Shown: in pieces, positions 27,901 to 44,435 of the stretch
How positions within the stretch are numbered: the stretch's first letter is position 1
Layout of the letters: each line of letters starts with the position of its first letter
Assembly: GCA_025642075.2 (NCBI GenBank)
Contig: JAODUO010000037.1
Location: 827,501 to 891,500, forward strand
DNA length: 64,000 nt
Direction of reading: 5' to 3'
Origin: Ridgeia piscesae
Lineage: Eukaryota; Annelida; Polychaeta; Sabellida; Siboglinidae
Notes under the pieces: model-generated
Told to the model about the DNA's origin: nothing
The model's database searches: none
What the model saw: the letters and a program-made list of their open reading frames with translations, nothing else
Position numbers and translations under genes: made by a program

Positions 27901-30127
27901 TTACTTATTGGTATTAATACTAGCATAAATATTTTGATGGTGTATTGCCAACAGATTAACTCAGATAAGCTCAAAACAGTATTTGCCATTTGAGAGTACA
28001 CTGTAATGAAATCAAAATTGTTAGATTGTAAACATCGTAATATATTCAAATGCTACACAGCCTCTATTGCCAGAAACTGGGATTCAATGGAGAGAGACAC
28101 GTATCACTTCCCAAAAAAACCTTTCGAGAGACTGATTCAAAAATTATTAGAGATACAGTAGTGTACTGATTCAAAAGTTGGATGAAGCACAACCGATTCA
28201 TTAATTGTCTGCCAATAATAACCAGAACCAACAGCCTCGCTTTCAAATGTACTGCCCCACCTTAACAAATTAATTGTATTTGTAATTGAATTTGTTTCTT
28301 TATTTATACATTATCACTTGCATTTGTTACTTGGTTTTGTTGGTCAGGATTTGCTAATTTCTTCGTCTTTTGTCCAGTTATGCTTTTTTTGGATAATGCA
28401 AGACTGACAGATCATCCCATTTCTTTCATTTCTTGTCCTGCTTGTCATAATCATCAGTGTGGACTCTTGGGCTCGGAGCTGTTTGTTCGGCTCACCGGTG
28501 TCTTCTCAAATTCATCCTGTCACTGCAAATAATTTGCCAGTTTTGAAGATAAGCAGACAGGTCTCTGAAATGTCATCAGTTATCGAAACTGTCATTTGTC
28601 TTGATTAATAGTGTTATTAAAATAAACGTAAACAAGCAAGAGTCACATGCCAGTACAGAAGAATGATCCATGCATACTTGCACATATCGTGGGAAAAGCA
28701 CTGAAGCCTTTGAAACAAGTGTTACTCTGTAAACTCACCAAATAAGTGAAAGTTTATTCAGTAAGCAACACATACAGATGCACAATATCGTGTAGTGAAA
28801 GGACCCTTTGAAAGTCGTGCAGCAGGATATATTTAAAAAACTGTTATGTCCATGTTTAGATAAATAAAAAAATTACGATTACAGTATGTATATATTAATT
28901 GATATAGTATATTCTTGACTTTTGCTCTACTGTTTACTGTTAAATATGTAAACACTAACACTGTACTACAAAGCATAAAGACTTATTTATTTCACTGTAA
29001 TGAATGTTTGTTTCTACTGTGTACAATTAAAATGTTTGCAAATAAAAAGAGGACTTATTTCACTGTGATAAATGTTTGTTGCCAATGACAGACAGAAGAA
29101 CTCAGAGGATGGAGACAGCAACTTGTCGGTGTCGGAACGTGCATGCATGCTTGATGTGCGCAACTACTATGTCGCTTACGTGAAGGAGATGCAACTGACC
29201 CAATACTTTCACGTCGGCTCAACTGTGACTTCGGTGGAGCGTGTCCTTGATGTGTGTCACCCGGTGGACGCGGACAGTGGGGAGCAGGACCCGTGTACCA
29301 GGGAGCATCATGGCAAGTTTAAGTGGGAGGTCAGAGGTTACGAACACCTCGTAAGCGATGGCGACCACATCGAGACGCGCGAATTCTGCTATCGTGCTCC
29401 GAACGTGGTCATGGCAACAGGGACATTTGACAAACCGAACCACATGGGTGTTCCTGGCGAGAACTTCCCCTACATTCTGCACTCGCTGAGAGAGGTCGAG
29501 CGTATGTACGAGTTAGGGAAGTTGAGTAGTAAGTCAGACCCCCTCGTCATCATTGGCGCTGGTTTGAGTGCTGCCGATGCGATACTATACACCCAGCAGC
29601 ACCATCTGCCAGTGGTACACGTTTTCCGTTGCGACATCGAGGATCCGGATCTGATAGTGCGTAAGCTACCGCCAGTACTTTACCCTGAGTACCACGAAGT
29701 GTACAACATGATGCGCGATGGCGCGACCCCGGACACGCAAGACACGTACCAGCGGTACTCACGTCACAGTGTCACTGAGTTCAAGGCCGACGGCAAGGTC
29801 CTCATCCGCTCCAGCGAGTCCCTGTTTGACACGATCATCGAGGCATCATTTGCACTCGTGCTGGTTGGCTACCGACCTGATCTGTCATATTTGCCGCAGG
29901 ACGGACAGACGTTTGGTGTAAGGCAGGAGGGGCCGATTGACAGCAAACACAATCCGGTCGCGATAGATCAGCTCACATTTGAATGTCAGCATGAGCCCGG
30001 GTTGTATGCCATGGGGCCGCTTGTGGGAGATAATTTTGTGAGGTTTCTTCGGGGTGGGGCTCTCGCAATTACCTCCCATTTGTGGTGGAAACGCCAGCCA
30101 AAAAATGACGAGTACAACGATGGGTAA
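24949..30127 (+). CDS. OSGIN: OSGIN-family FAD-dependent monooxygenase-like protein
   Basis: Exons 24949(acceptor 24919)-25054, 25824-25957, 26682-26873, 27686-27780, 29092-30127. Phases agree at all joins, giving 520 residues; human OSGIN1 and OSGIN2 are about 480-560. Residues 36-41 (GNGPSG) form the first FAD-binding Rossmann turn, followed by ITLSYLLSGHWPYY. Then DLEYLSNNLEGRSNNPVAVL, SLGNWMELPDL, ATGTFD (284-289, the usual second flavoprotein motif), GAGLSAADA (331-339, second Rossmann turn) and the C-terminal signature GLYAMGPLVGDNFVRFL. These are strong family matches. Family role: oxidative-stress-induced growth inhibitors, induced through NRF2 in vertebrates, related to flavin monooxygenases. 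The ATG at 24949 is in good context; an upstream in-frame ATG at 22285 in a spliced first exon would add 19 residues. An out-of-frame ATG at 24926 makes a 10-codon upstream frame. Confidence 0.93.
25365..25850 (+). repeat. Tandem duplication spanning the OSGIN exon 3 acceptor
   Basis: Copy A is about 25365-25627 and copy B about 25626-25848. Both begin with GTCTATTGAATRTTGAGTA, share AATAAAAATT and TATTTCRGACAATCAT blocks, and end with the exon 3 boundary. In copy B this is the functional TTTGTTGCAG/GCAATGG; in copy A it reads GTTGTTGCAAGCAATGG followed by about 15 bases of exon sequence. Copy A is a decayed partial exon. Confidence 0.9.
26249..26490 (+). repeat. MITE-like repeat family, copy 2
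   Basis: Same interior as 8843-9103 (GACTACAAACAC-like block, AATATCTATGATTTTGGAAG, GTCC/CATCC words, CTGCATAAAG at the right end). The left terminal repeat is lost. Lies in the OSGIN intron between exons 25824-25957 and 26682-26873. Confidence 0.75.
26950..27080 (+). mobile_element. 3' relic of a non-LTR retrotransposon
   Basis: Conceptual translation gives HDWNSLPTE, a frame change, then SKRVLKTHLFPAVYAV and a stop. The W-N-S-L-P ... F/V-L-K-T-H-L-F pattern is the usual end of ORF2 in CR1/L2/Jockey-type elements. Only about 130 bp, in an OSGIN intron. Confidence 0.55.
27874..29091 (+). other. Last intron of the OSGIN gene (remaining part)
   Basis: From the donor at 27781 (AA/GTAGGC, a weak donor) to the acceptor AATGACAG at 29091. 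AT-rich, no coding signal and no repeat recognised. Confidence 0.7.
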
Positions 30128-30572
30128 TTGATGTGTACAGAGATCAGGATAGACGAGCATCACCAAAGGAACTGTGAGATGGCACCTGTGCCCGCTGATA
30201 TACTGTAGGATGTTCTAATTTTCTTCTGCAATTTTGGTCCGTATTCCATCGATTATTCTCAGGTTCAATGATTGCTTGACCCCGTCTGAATGAGTTACAT
30301 TTCTCTCCACCAACTTGTACAGATCTGTTGAGCAATGTATTATCACGATAAATCTGTGGCACTGAGTTTGTTTCCTATATAAATGGTTGGTGCAATGTTA
30401 TTTTAATGGACACAGGGTGTTTCAGTGGTTGTAATTGCATGTTTTACATATAAATGCACTTCTGTGATACGGTATTGATCAATGTTGTTTTTATGTGGTG
30501 GTGTACAGCGGTACATGACGTTGTTATGTAACACTCAAAGTACTGTTCAATGTTTAGTTGTGTACACTGACT

Positions 30573-30578
30573 AATAAA
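30573..30578 (+). terminator. Candidate polyadenylation signal for OSGIN
   Basis: AATAAA about 450 bp after the OSGIN stop codon, with GT-rich sequence further on. Use is not shown. Confidence 0.4.
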
Positions 30579-30599
30579 AACAAACTCGTGAGATTGTCC

Positions 30600-33500
30600 G
30601 ATTGCGCGCAAAGTAATTCATACAGGATTGTAACAAAATGTATGAGTAATGTTCCGAGTTCAATAACCAAAAATGTATTGACATGAATATAATACTGCCA
30701 GCACTGTGTGGCTGATATGTTTTCAACGCGCACTGTACTTTGATATTAGGTGTCACACATTTTAACAGTAAATCAGACCATTGCCTATGTACATGTTATA
30801 TCTGATTGATATTGGCTTACAGTAGACCCATATTCATATGCACTGATTTATCTTTGGCAATAAGTGCCTAATGTTTGCATTTTGCCATGTCATTATCCAG
30901 TCAAGAGTATTGATTAATTACTCGGTATCAACTAGCGAATCTGCAAAGTCATATCATTGTCAACATTATTATTGCTGATTCTATACACGCAACACCAATG
31001 AACCACTTTGTATGGGCTGATAGATGGTTGTTTGACGTAACATTCTTGTGTGTGTTTAGTAAATCTTGTACCAACCTCAATATTCTGCTCATGTACGTGT
31101 GGTAGTTTGGAGTCCACATCCCCTTGCCGTCCATGTAGACTACCAACTTTTCATGGCCAGTTTTACCTCAGAGGTTCCATTTAATTTAATGACAAGCAAT
31201 TTATTATATTAGCATGTAGAATTCACACTCAGTCACTGGTCAGGATTGATTTAACAAATACAAATATGTTAGTTCATATCATGGCAGATTTTTATTAATA
31301 TATATATATATAATTAATTTTTAACTTGATTTTGGGATGTATATACTATACATAAAATATATATATACATTTTGTTGGTGTGTGTGAATATATGTGTACG
31401 TATATGTATACATATACGATTATAGACACATCAACTGAATGAATATTGCTTTAGTTGACCTTGTAACCAGGCGTCCTACACTAAAGCTGATCTCCCTGCT
31501 GTGCAGGTGTTACGCACAATGTTACGTTTTCTAAATTCGTTGTTAGGATTTTACCTGATTTGACAGCGTCTATGTTGACATTGTTTTTGCAGAATAAAAC
31601 GATTTCCTATTTGTGCAACCCTTGACGAATTGTGAACTTGAAATCTGTCTTGCACAGTAGGACGGAGGAGCTTATTTGCTGGCACATAATCAGATATAAC
31701 CAGTCATGAAGACTTTCCCCGCTGACGGAGACATCACAGTAATGGTGTTTGTCTTCTGATGCTGTCTTCACGTCTTAACCTATCCTGAACCAGTGGGACA
31801 AGATGGAATGAGACATGCTGAAACACCTGGATGGCACTGCAGTTACCTTTTACAACGTGCAGTATGCACCATGAAATACAAATTGTTGTTAAGATATATC
31901 CCCATCAAAAACTTTGTCTAAGACGGATCCTTTAAAAACAAACAATATGTGTTTTTTACATTTTATAGCCAACTGACTGGTAAAACCAAGATATGAATCG
32001 GAATAAAATACTACGGGAATTATAAATATCTTCAATAAATCACAAGGAAAAACTAAGTTTGGTAAACAATTTAATTCAACAGTTCTATATTATCAATGTG
32101 ACTAGGAAAACAATAAATAAAGGTATGATTCAGCATAATATATAAACTCATGTCATCATGACATGTCACTGTGACATGGTAAAACATTGAATCAAGTTGC
32201 TCTTGATACATATTAATGCCCCATTGTGTGGAATAGGACATGCTATTACAATGTCATGTTGGTTCTCATCTCCCAGATTACACATATAAGACGTCACATA
32301 ATATTGACAATTCTTTGAATTTAATCATTGAGAAATGTCTTCATCAACATTATCTGCTCTGGGGAATTTCACACAACTTCACAGCAAGAGGGGCTGGTTT
32401 GGGAAGTGCTTCAATCGTCAGCTCTGCATCTGTGTAAGTATTGTTGAAACTTGCAGTGCAATTATGAATATAATGACAACTCGGCTTCTTAACAACCATT
32501 TTCAGACTTCAATTCGTTAAAGATGTTTTAGTTTGAGCTCTGGCAGTATGAATTAAGAGAAATGTGAGATTTAATGGGATTAGGGTTGTAGAAAGGGGGG
32601 AAGTAATGGGAGAGGTATCTTCTCTATTGTTTATTACCAGGAGATTCCTTAGATATAGGTAATCTCTCATTAGACTACCAGTACATTTCTCATGAAATAA
32701 TTAAATTACATAATGTATAAGCATTTATTACAAGCCAATGATGCCATATATCCAAGTAAAATAAAAAGCACAACAAACGTAAAATGTGTCGTAGTAAATT
32801 GATAACCATTACAATAAAATTGACATACATTACATTAAAACAAAATAAATACAGATTGATGAGCCAATAATGTAATGGTAATGCAAAAGACGCCGTTAAA
32901 GACGGCCCGACCACAACAGTCTTGCATCCTAGCGAGACTAATCGCGTCCAGTTACTCGAATGTCACGAAGTTTGTCGAACTTTTGTTGATCTTGAAGGAC
33001 AGACATTCGAGTGAGTGATACTGTTAATGTCAGGAATATATATCACTCAAAACGATATTTGTTTTTAGTTGTCGCCATTTAGTTGATTATATCTCAAGTG
33101 AAAAGTTGGATTTACCAAATTGACAGGGTTACATTCGGGCGATAATATGTGTTAATTAAAAACCCGATGAAGCCTAACTTACCGCCCTAACCCTTGGCTT
33201 GGGGCTGGGTTTGGCCTTATGCATATTGAATGCTCAGTCAGGGTAACTATTCCTACTGATGTGCAAATTATGATTTAACGTTATCTACAGATCTAGGCAT
33301 GATAATTATGTATTATGTGTTGAGTTTTGTGTCAAGATGACAACCAAATTTATAATTGGCCAATAGTTCAAATTACGAATGCCTTCAAAGCTAACAAGAA
33401 TGCAAACGAGGTCGAAGACGCAATATTTTACAAACTAAATGTAAGCCAAGTTGAATGTACAACAGCGTTTATTTGTAGGTATAAAGCTCCCACAGTGCTG

Positions 33501-34502
33501 CACACTCTGTAAGAGATAATTACATACCGTACAATTACAAGTACATACTTATCAAAATATTCGTATACACTTCCTGTGCCAACTTATAACCAGTCTAGTC
33601 CTGTTGGTTATAATTACCAAACAATTAACATATATAGACACCCTCCAATTATTCACCCGCACACCACTTGGCGGACTGGTGCCAATTATTGGCAAACCTG
33701 CTTCTCTGTAATTGAACAACCAATGTTGTATGTTAAGGTGGTCATGTAAAAAACAAGTCTAGCTTTGCAGAGTTACATGGTTGTAGCAATGCATAGTACA
33801 CAACATAATAATAGTTACATGATTGTATTGCATTACATAAGTGCAGCTTAAGCACTGAACTGCCACGCACTATTAGCTACAAATTCACTTGCCACGCCTG
33901 TCTTACCAAAATATAAAGTATAACAAATATAGCTGAATGATATATGCAAATATAATAACATGCAATATCATGTGATACAAGAAACCTAATACCTACATAA
34001 AACGAATATATAAATGCAACAAAACAATCTTACCAGGCCGCTGGTGATAATTGATTACTGGGTCCCATTATTAGGTGTTAACCGGTCGCTGGACAGTTGG
34101 GCGTGACATTATACGTCAGTGCCTTATGGTACTAGAAGTATCCACCAAGGTTACATAAACATCCGTATGGTGATGTAGAATAATGGAATTAATGCACTGA
34201 AGTCTTACATTTATGCAAAAATATTCAATGAAATTGAGGTGGACCCAGATCCCTGCAAAGGCCTAATATAATAATGCAGTAAAGTGGAGTCTGTAATCCC
34301 AGCAATGATGGGCATTTTAAAAGCTATGTTATATACGTGAACAACTCATCAATTCATTCTAGGCATGTATTGTATGCTTTTTCAGACAATGAATTAAGGT
34401 ATATAATTTTGAACTTTGTTAAAATAACGTATTTGTATTGCACATGCAAAAATATGCACTTGCAAGAATATTGCATGTCATATTATGTTGGGTTTTTTTC
34501 AG
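30600..34502. other. Intergenic DNA between OSGIN and FARS2
   Basis: About 3.9 kb of AT-rich DNA without a supported gene, with a short (TA)n at about 31297. The FARS2 5' UTR exon should lie near its right end, because coding exon 1 is preceded by a splice acceptor. Only frames of 60-75 codons are seen, with no family match. Confidence 0.5.
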
Positions 34503-34508
34503 GCCAGG

Positions 34509-39150
<4,642 letters not shown>

Positions 39151-39387
39151 CAACTCGGAGGCAGCATGCACACCATTACCCTGGATTTTTTTGTTAACTC
39201 CGTCTTTGGATCCAGTTTGACAAATATCGTCTGAATATCTGTATTTATGTACATTACTGCATGGTAGATCTCACTGGGAGAATTCACCATAAATTATGTT
39301 TCAAAACCAAACGTTTGTATTTGCCTCCAATTTTTTTATTACCGGCTTTTCATGAATGGAAACAAAATGCAAATTGGTCTGTCAGAA

Positions 39388-39393
39388 AATAAA
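39388..39393 (+). terminator. Candidate polyadenylation signal for FARS2
   Basis: AATAAA about 240 bp after the FARS2 stop. Confidence 0.5.
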
Positions 39394-39399
39394 GTATAA

Positions 39400-42300
39400 A
39401 GAGCTTTGAGCAATCCTGATGACTGGATACTTTACGGCAGAAGAACTTACCTTTATAATCTTTTATTGCAAAGGTTAGTTTGTATCAGGGACATACACCA
39501 ACATATGGCCTTTTTTCCCTTTAACGATTGCATCTGGAAGCCAGATTGACTGGGACATATTCAAAAAAACACATCCATTTATCTGATCATTAGTAAGTTT
39601 ATTAACGTCGGTATGTCTCGTACAATACAGGTGACAAGAACATCAGTGATGTCCACACATATCCGCACAACATGCTAGAAATCATGACACATGAACACGC
39701 AAGTGGAAATAAATTAATACATACACAAATTGATATTCAGTTTGCATGTCAATTTTATGCACATAGATCTTTGGTTTATACCAGCAAGCAATCATTATTA
39801 AAATCTTTATTTTACTCCTGGTTATTATTTGGCTTTATTGGAAATAATAACCAAGAATACTATCTGCTCAGTCGGAGTCCTGACAGAGTCGAGTCTTCCA
39901 CTCAGCAGAACTGAAAATCTTCTAAACAAAGACAAAAACAGTTGTGGACACGCAACCTTACGAGACAGATTTATTTTAGCACATTAAGCTAATCCTACAA
40001 AAAATACTGTACGACTGCCTAGCAGTATCCAAGTCGACAAACTATACGGTAATATATTCCAAACACGGAGCAAGATCATTTATAAAACATTCACAACGCA
40101 AGCAGCCATTCCGTTTGTCTATACTAAAACTAAAAATTAAAAGTAAAATGCTACACGATAATCCTGACACATTATATAAAATAATTTAGTAAGCAGAACA
40201 ATAATATTGCACTTCATCCTTCTGACTAATAACATTTCGTTATACACATTCATTCTTCGACATGTGTATGATATGCACCACACTTGAAAATAGTTTTCAA
40301 CAATGATGTTGCACGGAAGCAGCACCTACAATTGATCATATGTTAAAAACTAAACACGCCGACATATTACATAATATATTCAAAATGTGGCCACAACGAG
40401 AGCGGATGCATATTTAGACACACTATCATTTGATTGAATTTCAGTGTTAAAATATATAGTGAAGTTTAGATTAAACTTCTCTAAGTGGTAGGATGGTTCA
40501 AATAAATGATGACCAACACTAAGCTTAAAACCATTTTTGTAGTTTAGCTGGCTCAAACCTGGTCATAGACAAAGCATGACCATCTCACACAATGGCATGT
40601 GTATATATTCTCATCAAGACATTCATCTATGTACAATCATTCAAACCCTATAGAGAATAATTAAATTAAACTCGCTTTGGGGACAGAAACCAATCCTGAC
40701 GAGTCGGCCATTTTGCCAGCAGTCATGGTAACGTGACATATCTTGGCGACCATAAACAACACAGCTGTCACCATGCAGAAGGCATACACAAACAGCAAAT
40801 GTCGCTGTAGAAGGTGATCACACTAACACATTTTATAGCAGATGCATGTTTTTCTAGGCAGTGTTGAGTATTTGTCAGTGAGATTCTCCCCACTGGCGAG
40901 GCAAGAAAAAGCTGTTCTTCTTCGACTCGAGAGTTTAACTAATAACGTCTCTTTGTAACATCGCCGTGCAGTGATCTCCCTTATATCTGGTCTCTATCCC
41001 AGGGGATGTAAAAGATCACGTGCAGCTAAATGGATAAAACCTGTTACATAATTACAACACTTCCTTGGCTAAGGTTTGAAGCTATGACATTTGCTGACAC
41101 CGACAGCCATTTCAGCACTATGCTGATGCAGAGTGCACGCCACAACTGAGGGTGGTTCACACACAAAATACAAAATTAACTAAATTCCGTATGCCTTTAG
41201 AAGGGGACTTAACGTTGAACCGTAAAAGCACATGACAGGGCGTGTTTGGAAGCAGCCTACTGATCCCAACTGTACAAGTTTCTGGCTACATATGCGCACA
41301 CAGATATAGCAATATATGCGGTAGACACCCAAGTGTACACTGCACCACTCAATGTGGTCACATCTACAACACGTTAACACGTGTGTGTCTGGCCGACACA
41401 AGGCATACATCGGTGGCTTATGTCAGTGATGAAGACAGAAGACAAAGAGCTCCTACTGTCTCATATAAAATGGCCAGTCTTGAGAGGTATATAAGGACCT
41501 CCTTCACACCTGTAATTATTAAATCAGCTCGTCATGAGAGGGACTCAGTGAGCTCCATGGGACCATTTCACTAACATTCGTAAGAGATCATCGAGTCCAA
41601 TTATGTTGGTTTTATAGTACATTTTGCATTTCACCAGTGATCTTGTATAATAATAATGAAAACTTTCATCAGTGTGTCATGAAAACATTGTGCTCTGTGG
41701 CATGGACTACCGGTACCTTTTTGAAAAAGGTCCTTGAAGATGTTAAGTTTAATAATCATCATTGGGTCCCTACAGTCTCAGTGAAATGGTTACCAGACTT
41801 CCAGGTCTGTAGACTGGAAGATTGCACCAGGAAAACAGCGTCACTGACCCATATGTGTAAATGGAATTTGACACAAATTACACCAACTTTAAATCACCTT
41901 TTTGAAGTCCCATTTCGTGCATCATAATACAAACTATGCCGGCATTCTGTTAAAGCTAAGCACTTCCTTCGTTATGTAAGAAATTTACTTAGTGCTGCTG
42001 TGCAAAACCGTGAGGTTGTACACCATACAGATGATATGTACAATGTAAAGACACTTGTATCCAATAGTCTCATTAAAACGTCTGCTTTTAGCAGGTCAAA
42101 TATTACTGAAACACTGGTGCTATTTGGCATCACACCAACAGCAACTGTGCCTCCACTCAGAGCTATGTTCCTTAGCTGGTTATTCAAACGTCTAATTGGC
42201 GTTATCTCAATGTATAACAAGAGTACGAATAACCGTCTTTCAAAAGATTTTCGTAGACCTGCCTTATGGTTCAATGACATTTGCAACTTATAACTTGAAC

Positions 42301-42662
42301 TTCCGTTCTTTGGCAACCGGAAGCATTCCAATAGGTATGTGGCACGTAAAACATCTAGGTTTTACTTGAGTTTGTTGCAGCAACATACTGTAGTTGTGCC
42401 AGGAACACAAGAATGTAAATAGATTATCACGATTTATCCTTTGAACCAAATCCCTGTGGAATTGCAATACACAGATAGATGCCCCCTCATCAAAATCCAT
42501 ACAGCATTATACAAATGCATCAGTTGCCAAATCACTGGACAGCTTCTTACAAACGTAAGTTGGGAGAGTAAGTGTTTTATACCCACGTTCTGATGTTAAA
42601 AGTGACCACGGCAAGGGATGTTAAACACGGATTTGCTTGTGTCGTAGTAATATTTCAGCCAC
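39400..42662. other. Convergent intergenic DNA, FARS2 to cadherin
   Basis: FARS2 (+) and the cadherin gene (-) converge here. The right part should hold the cadherin 3' UTR on the minus strand. Minus-strand AATAAA hexamers are visible only far away (plus-strand TTTATT near 39806, 39834 and 39462), so the 3' UTR length is unknown. A protein-like relic lies at 41637-42300. Confidence 0.45.
41637..42300 (+). pseudogene. Unclassified protein-like relic
   Basis: Two neighbouring plus-strand frames, 41637-41927 and 42000-42293 (the second open upstream to about 41935), read as compositionally ordinary protein (KWLPDFQVCRLEDCTRK; FRRPALWFNDICNL) with a stop between them. The opposite strand is also open at 42331-41972. 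No motif recognised. It may be a decayed transposon frame or chance. Confidence 0.25.
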
Positions 42663-44435
42663 TCAGTCGTCGTTGCCTCCATACATGTCGGCCAGTTTGG
42701 AAAACCTTGGTCCCCAGTTGTTTAAATAATCGTAGTTCTGTTCCTCACTCTCTGTTGTCGAGGCGAGTGAACTGAGAGACCCTGCGTCGCTGCCTCCCCC
42801 CTCGTACGCGTACTCTCTAACGCTATCGTGTGGAGGTGCATTTGGGTCATTGTTCGCATCGTCAAGACGGCTGTCGATGAACGGACCGATGGTAGGCAGA
42901 CCACCAGGGGGCACTGCAAAAACCGGGGGTTATGTGCAAAACATGGTTCATATTGCACTGTAAATTTAAGAAATATTTAACATTACAAAAGCTTATAGGA
43001 CCTTAAACAGAATGTCAGTATTGGACAGCAGTAATGATTTTGTTTTATAAAATATCATTATTCCAAGGTAGGCCTACTACTTTTCTGCCTGCACATGCAA
43101 TACATGTAAGAACATTCAATGGTGGTCAGCACAACAGCGATCTTTTAGGTCTTAGCACTGGTCTCAAAAGATCAATCATTATGTATACTTACAATATTGT
43201 ATCTACCATATTATTATGTACACAATTGATCTGAAATAAATAAAATATCTATCTATAAATTACACATAATTCAATTAAACTATATTTTGTATTATAAAAC
43301 TGAACGTGACACAGAATTTTGCTATTTGTACTTGTGTGATATTAACACAGTGTATAGTACAAAAATGTGGGCACAAACAAACCTATTTTCTCGTCAAGGT
43401 TTAACATATTTTACAGCCACATACCCCACACTTTCAGGGGAGGGAGCATAACAACAACTAGACACTCACATCTGTACTGGGGTCGATCTTTGGTCTTGTT
43501 TATTGGGTCTTCAATGGGAGGTTTCTTCATTGTGCCATTCTCCACTGGTTTCTTCAGGCGGTTGATGTCGTAAGCATCCTGGTCCTCTTCGCCTGGGACA
43601 CACAGACAGACACCGATGTCACATGACTGCAATTTTGAGTAATCCGCAACTGACACATTGGATGTTGTTGAAAGTAACTCAGTATTATTACTGTAAGTGT
43701 ATCAAGGGCAGAGATGATGCATAGAACCAAGTATGTAACACTGGCAGAAAGAAACTACATGTATTATATCAAGTCACAATGTGTTGGAAACAATAAATAT
43801 TCCTAATAAAGAAATGTGTAAACACAACAAGGCTATTAATCAATCTTCCAGTAATAAATCTTCAACAATAACTATAATTAACAATTGTTAAATATTAAGT
43901 ACATTAACGACGTACCACTATTAGTATTAAGCCACCTGTGCCAAATACTGGCTACATTGATAGAATAATTCAAAATATGACATAACTGATTCGTTTGATA
44001 GAAATATCCAAGTCAAGATGCGTCTACTTGTAGATTTCCATTGAACATGACATGTTGACTTCATCAGTTCTAAGGCAAAAACACAAATAAACCAAGACAA
44101 GGGCAATTACAAACTACCCCATGTATATGATAATGCCATTCATCATTAGTACTGATGAAGTCAATGTGTCATGTTCTACAAAAGTCTACATTTAAACATA
44201 CAACTTGACATGGATATACAAAATAAAATCTATCTCAAAAAGAATTATCCTGAGAAATGTTCCGTAATGACACAAAGATTGTTCTCATAGAGATGTGACA
44301 CAGCTCCCAACTCACCGACACCCTCCTCATTGTAGTTGATCATATTCTCTCGTACGTCATCGTCGGGATCCATGCCAACAGCATATGCCTCAGGTCGACG
44401 CCGCCGCGAGTAGATGATGAATAACAGGATGAGTA
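42663..44435 (-). other. Cadherin exons: end of membrane span and cytoplasmic tail
   Basis: Exons 44435-44316, 43592-43470 and 42913-42663. [16 protein letters not shown] ends the span with a stop-transfer arginine run. [20 protein letters not shown] is the juxtamembrane p120-type region. [19 protein letters not shown] and [20 protein letters not shown] form the conserved beta-catenin-binding end. Confidence 0.96.
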
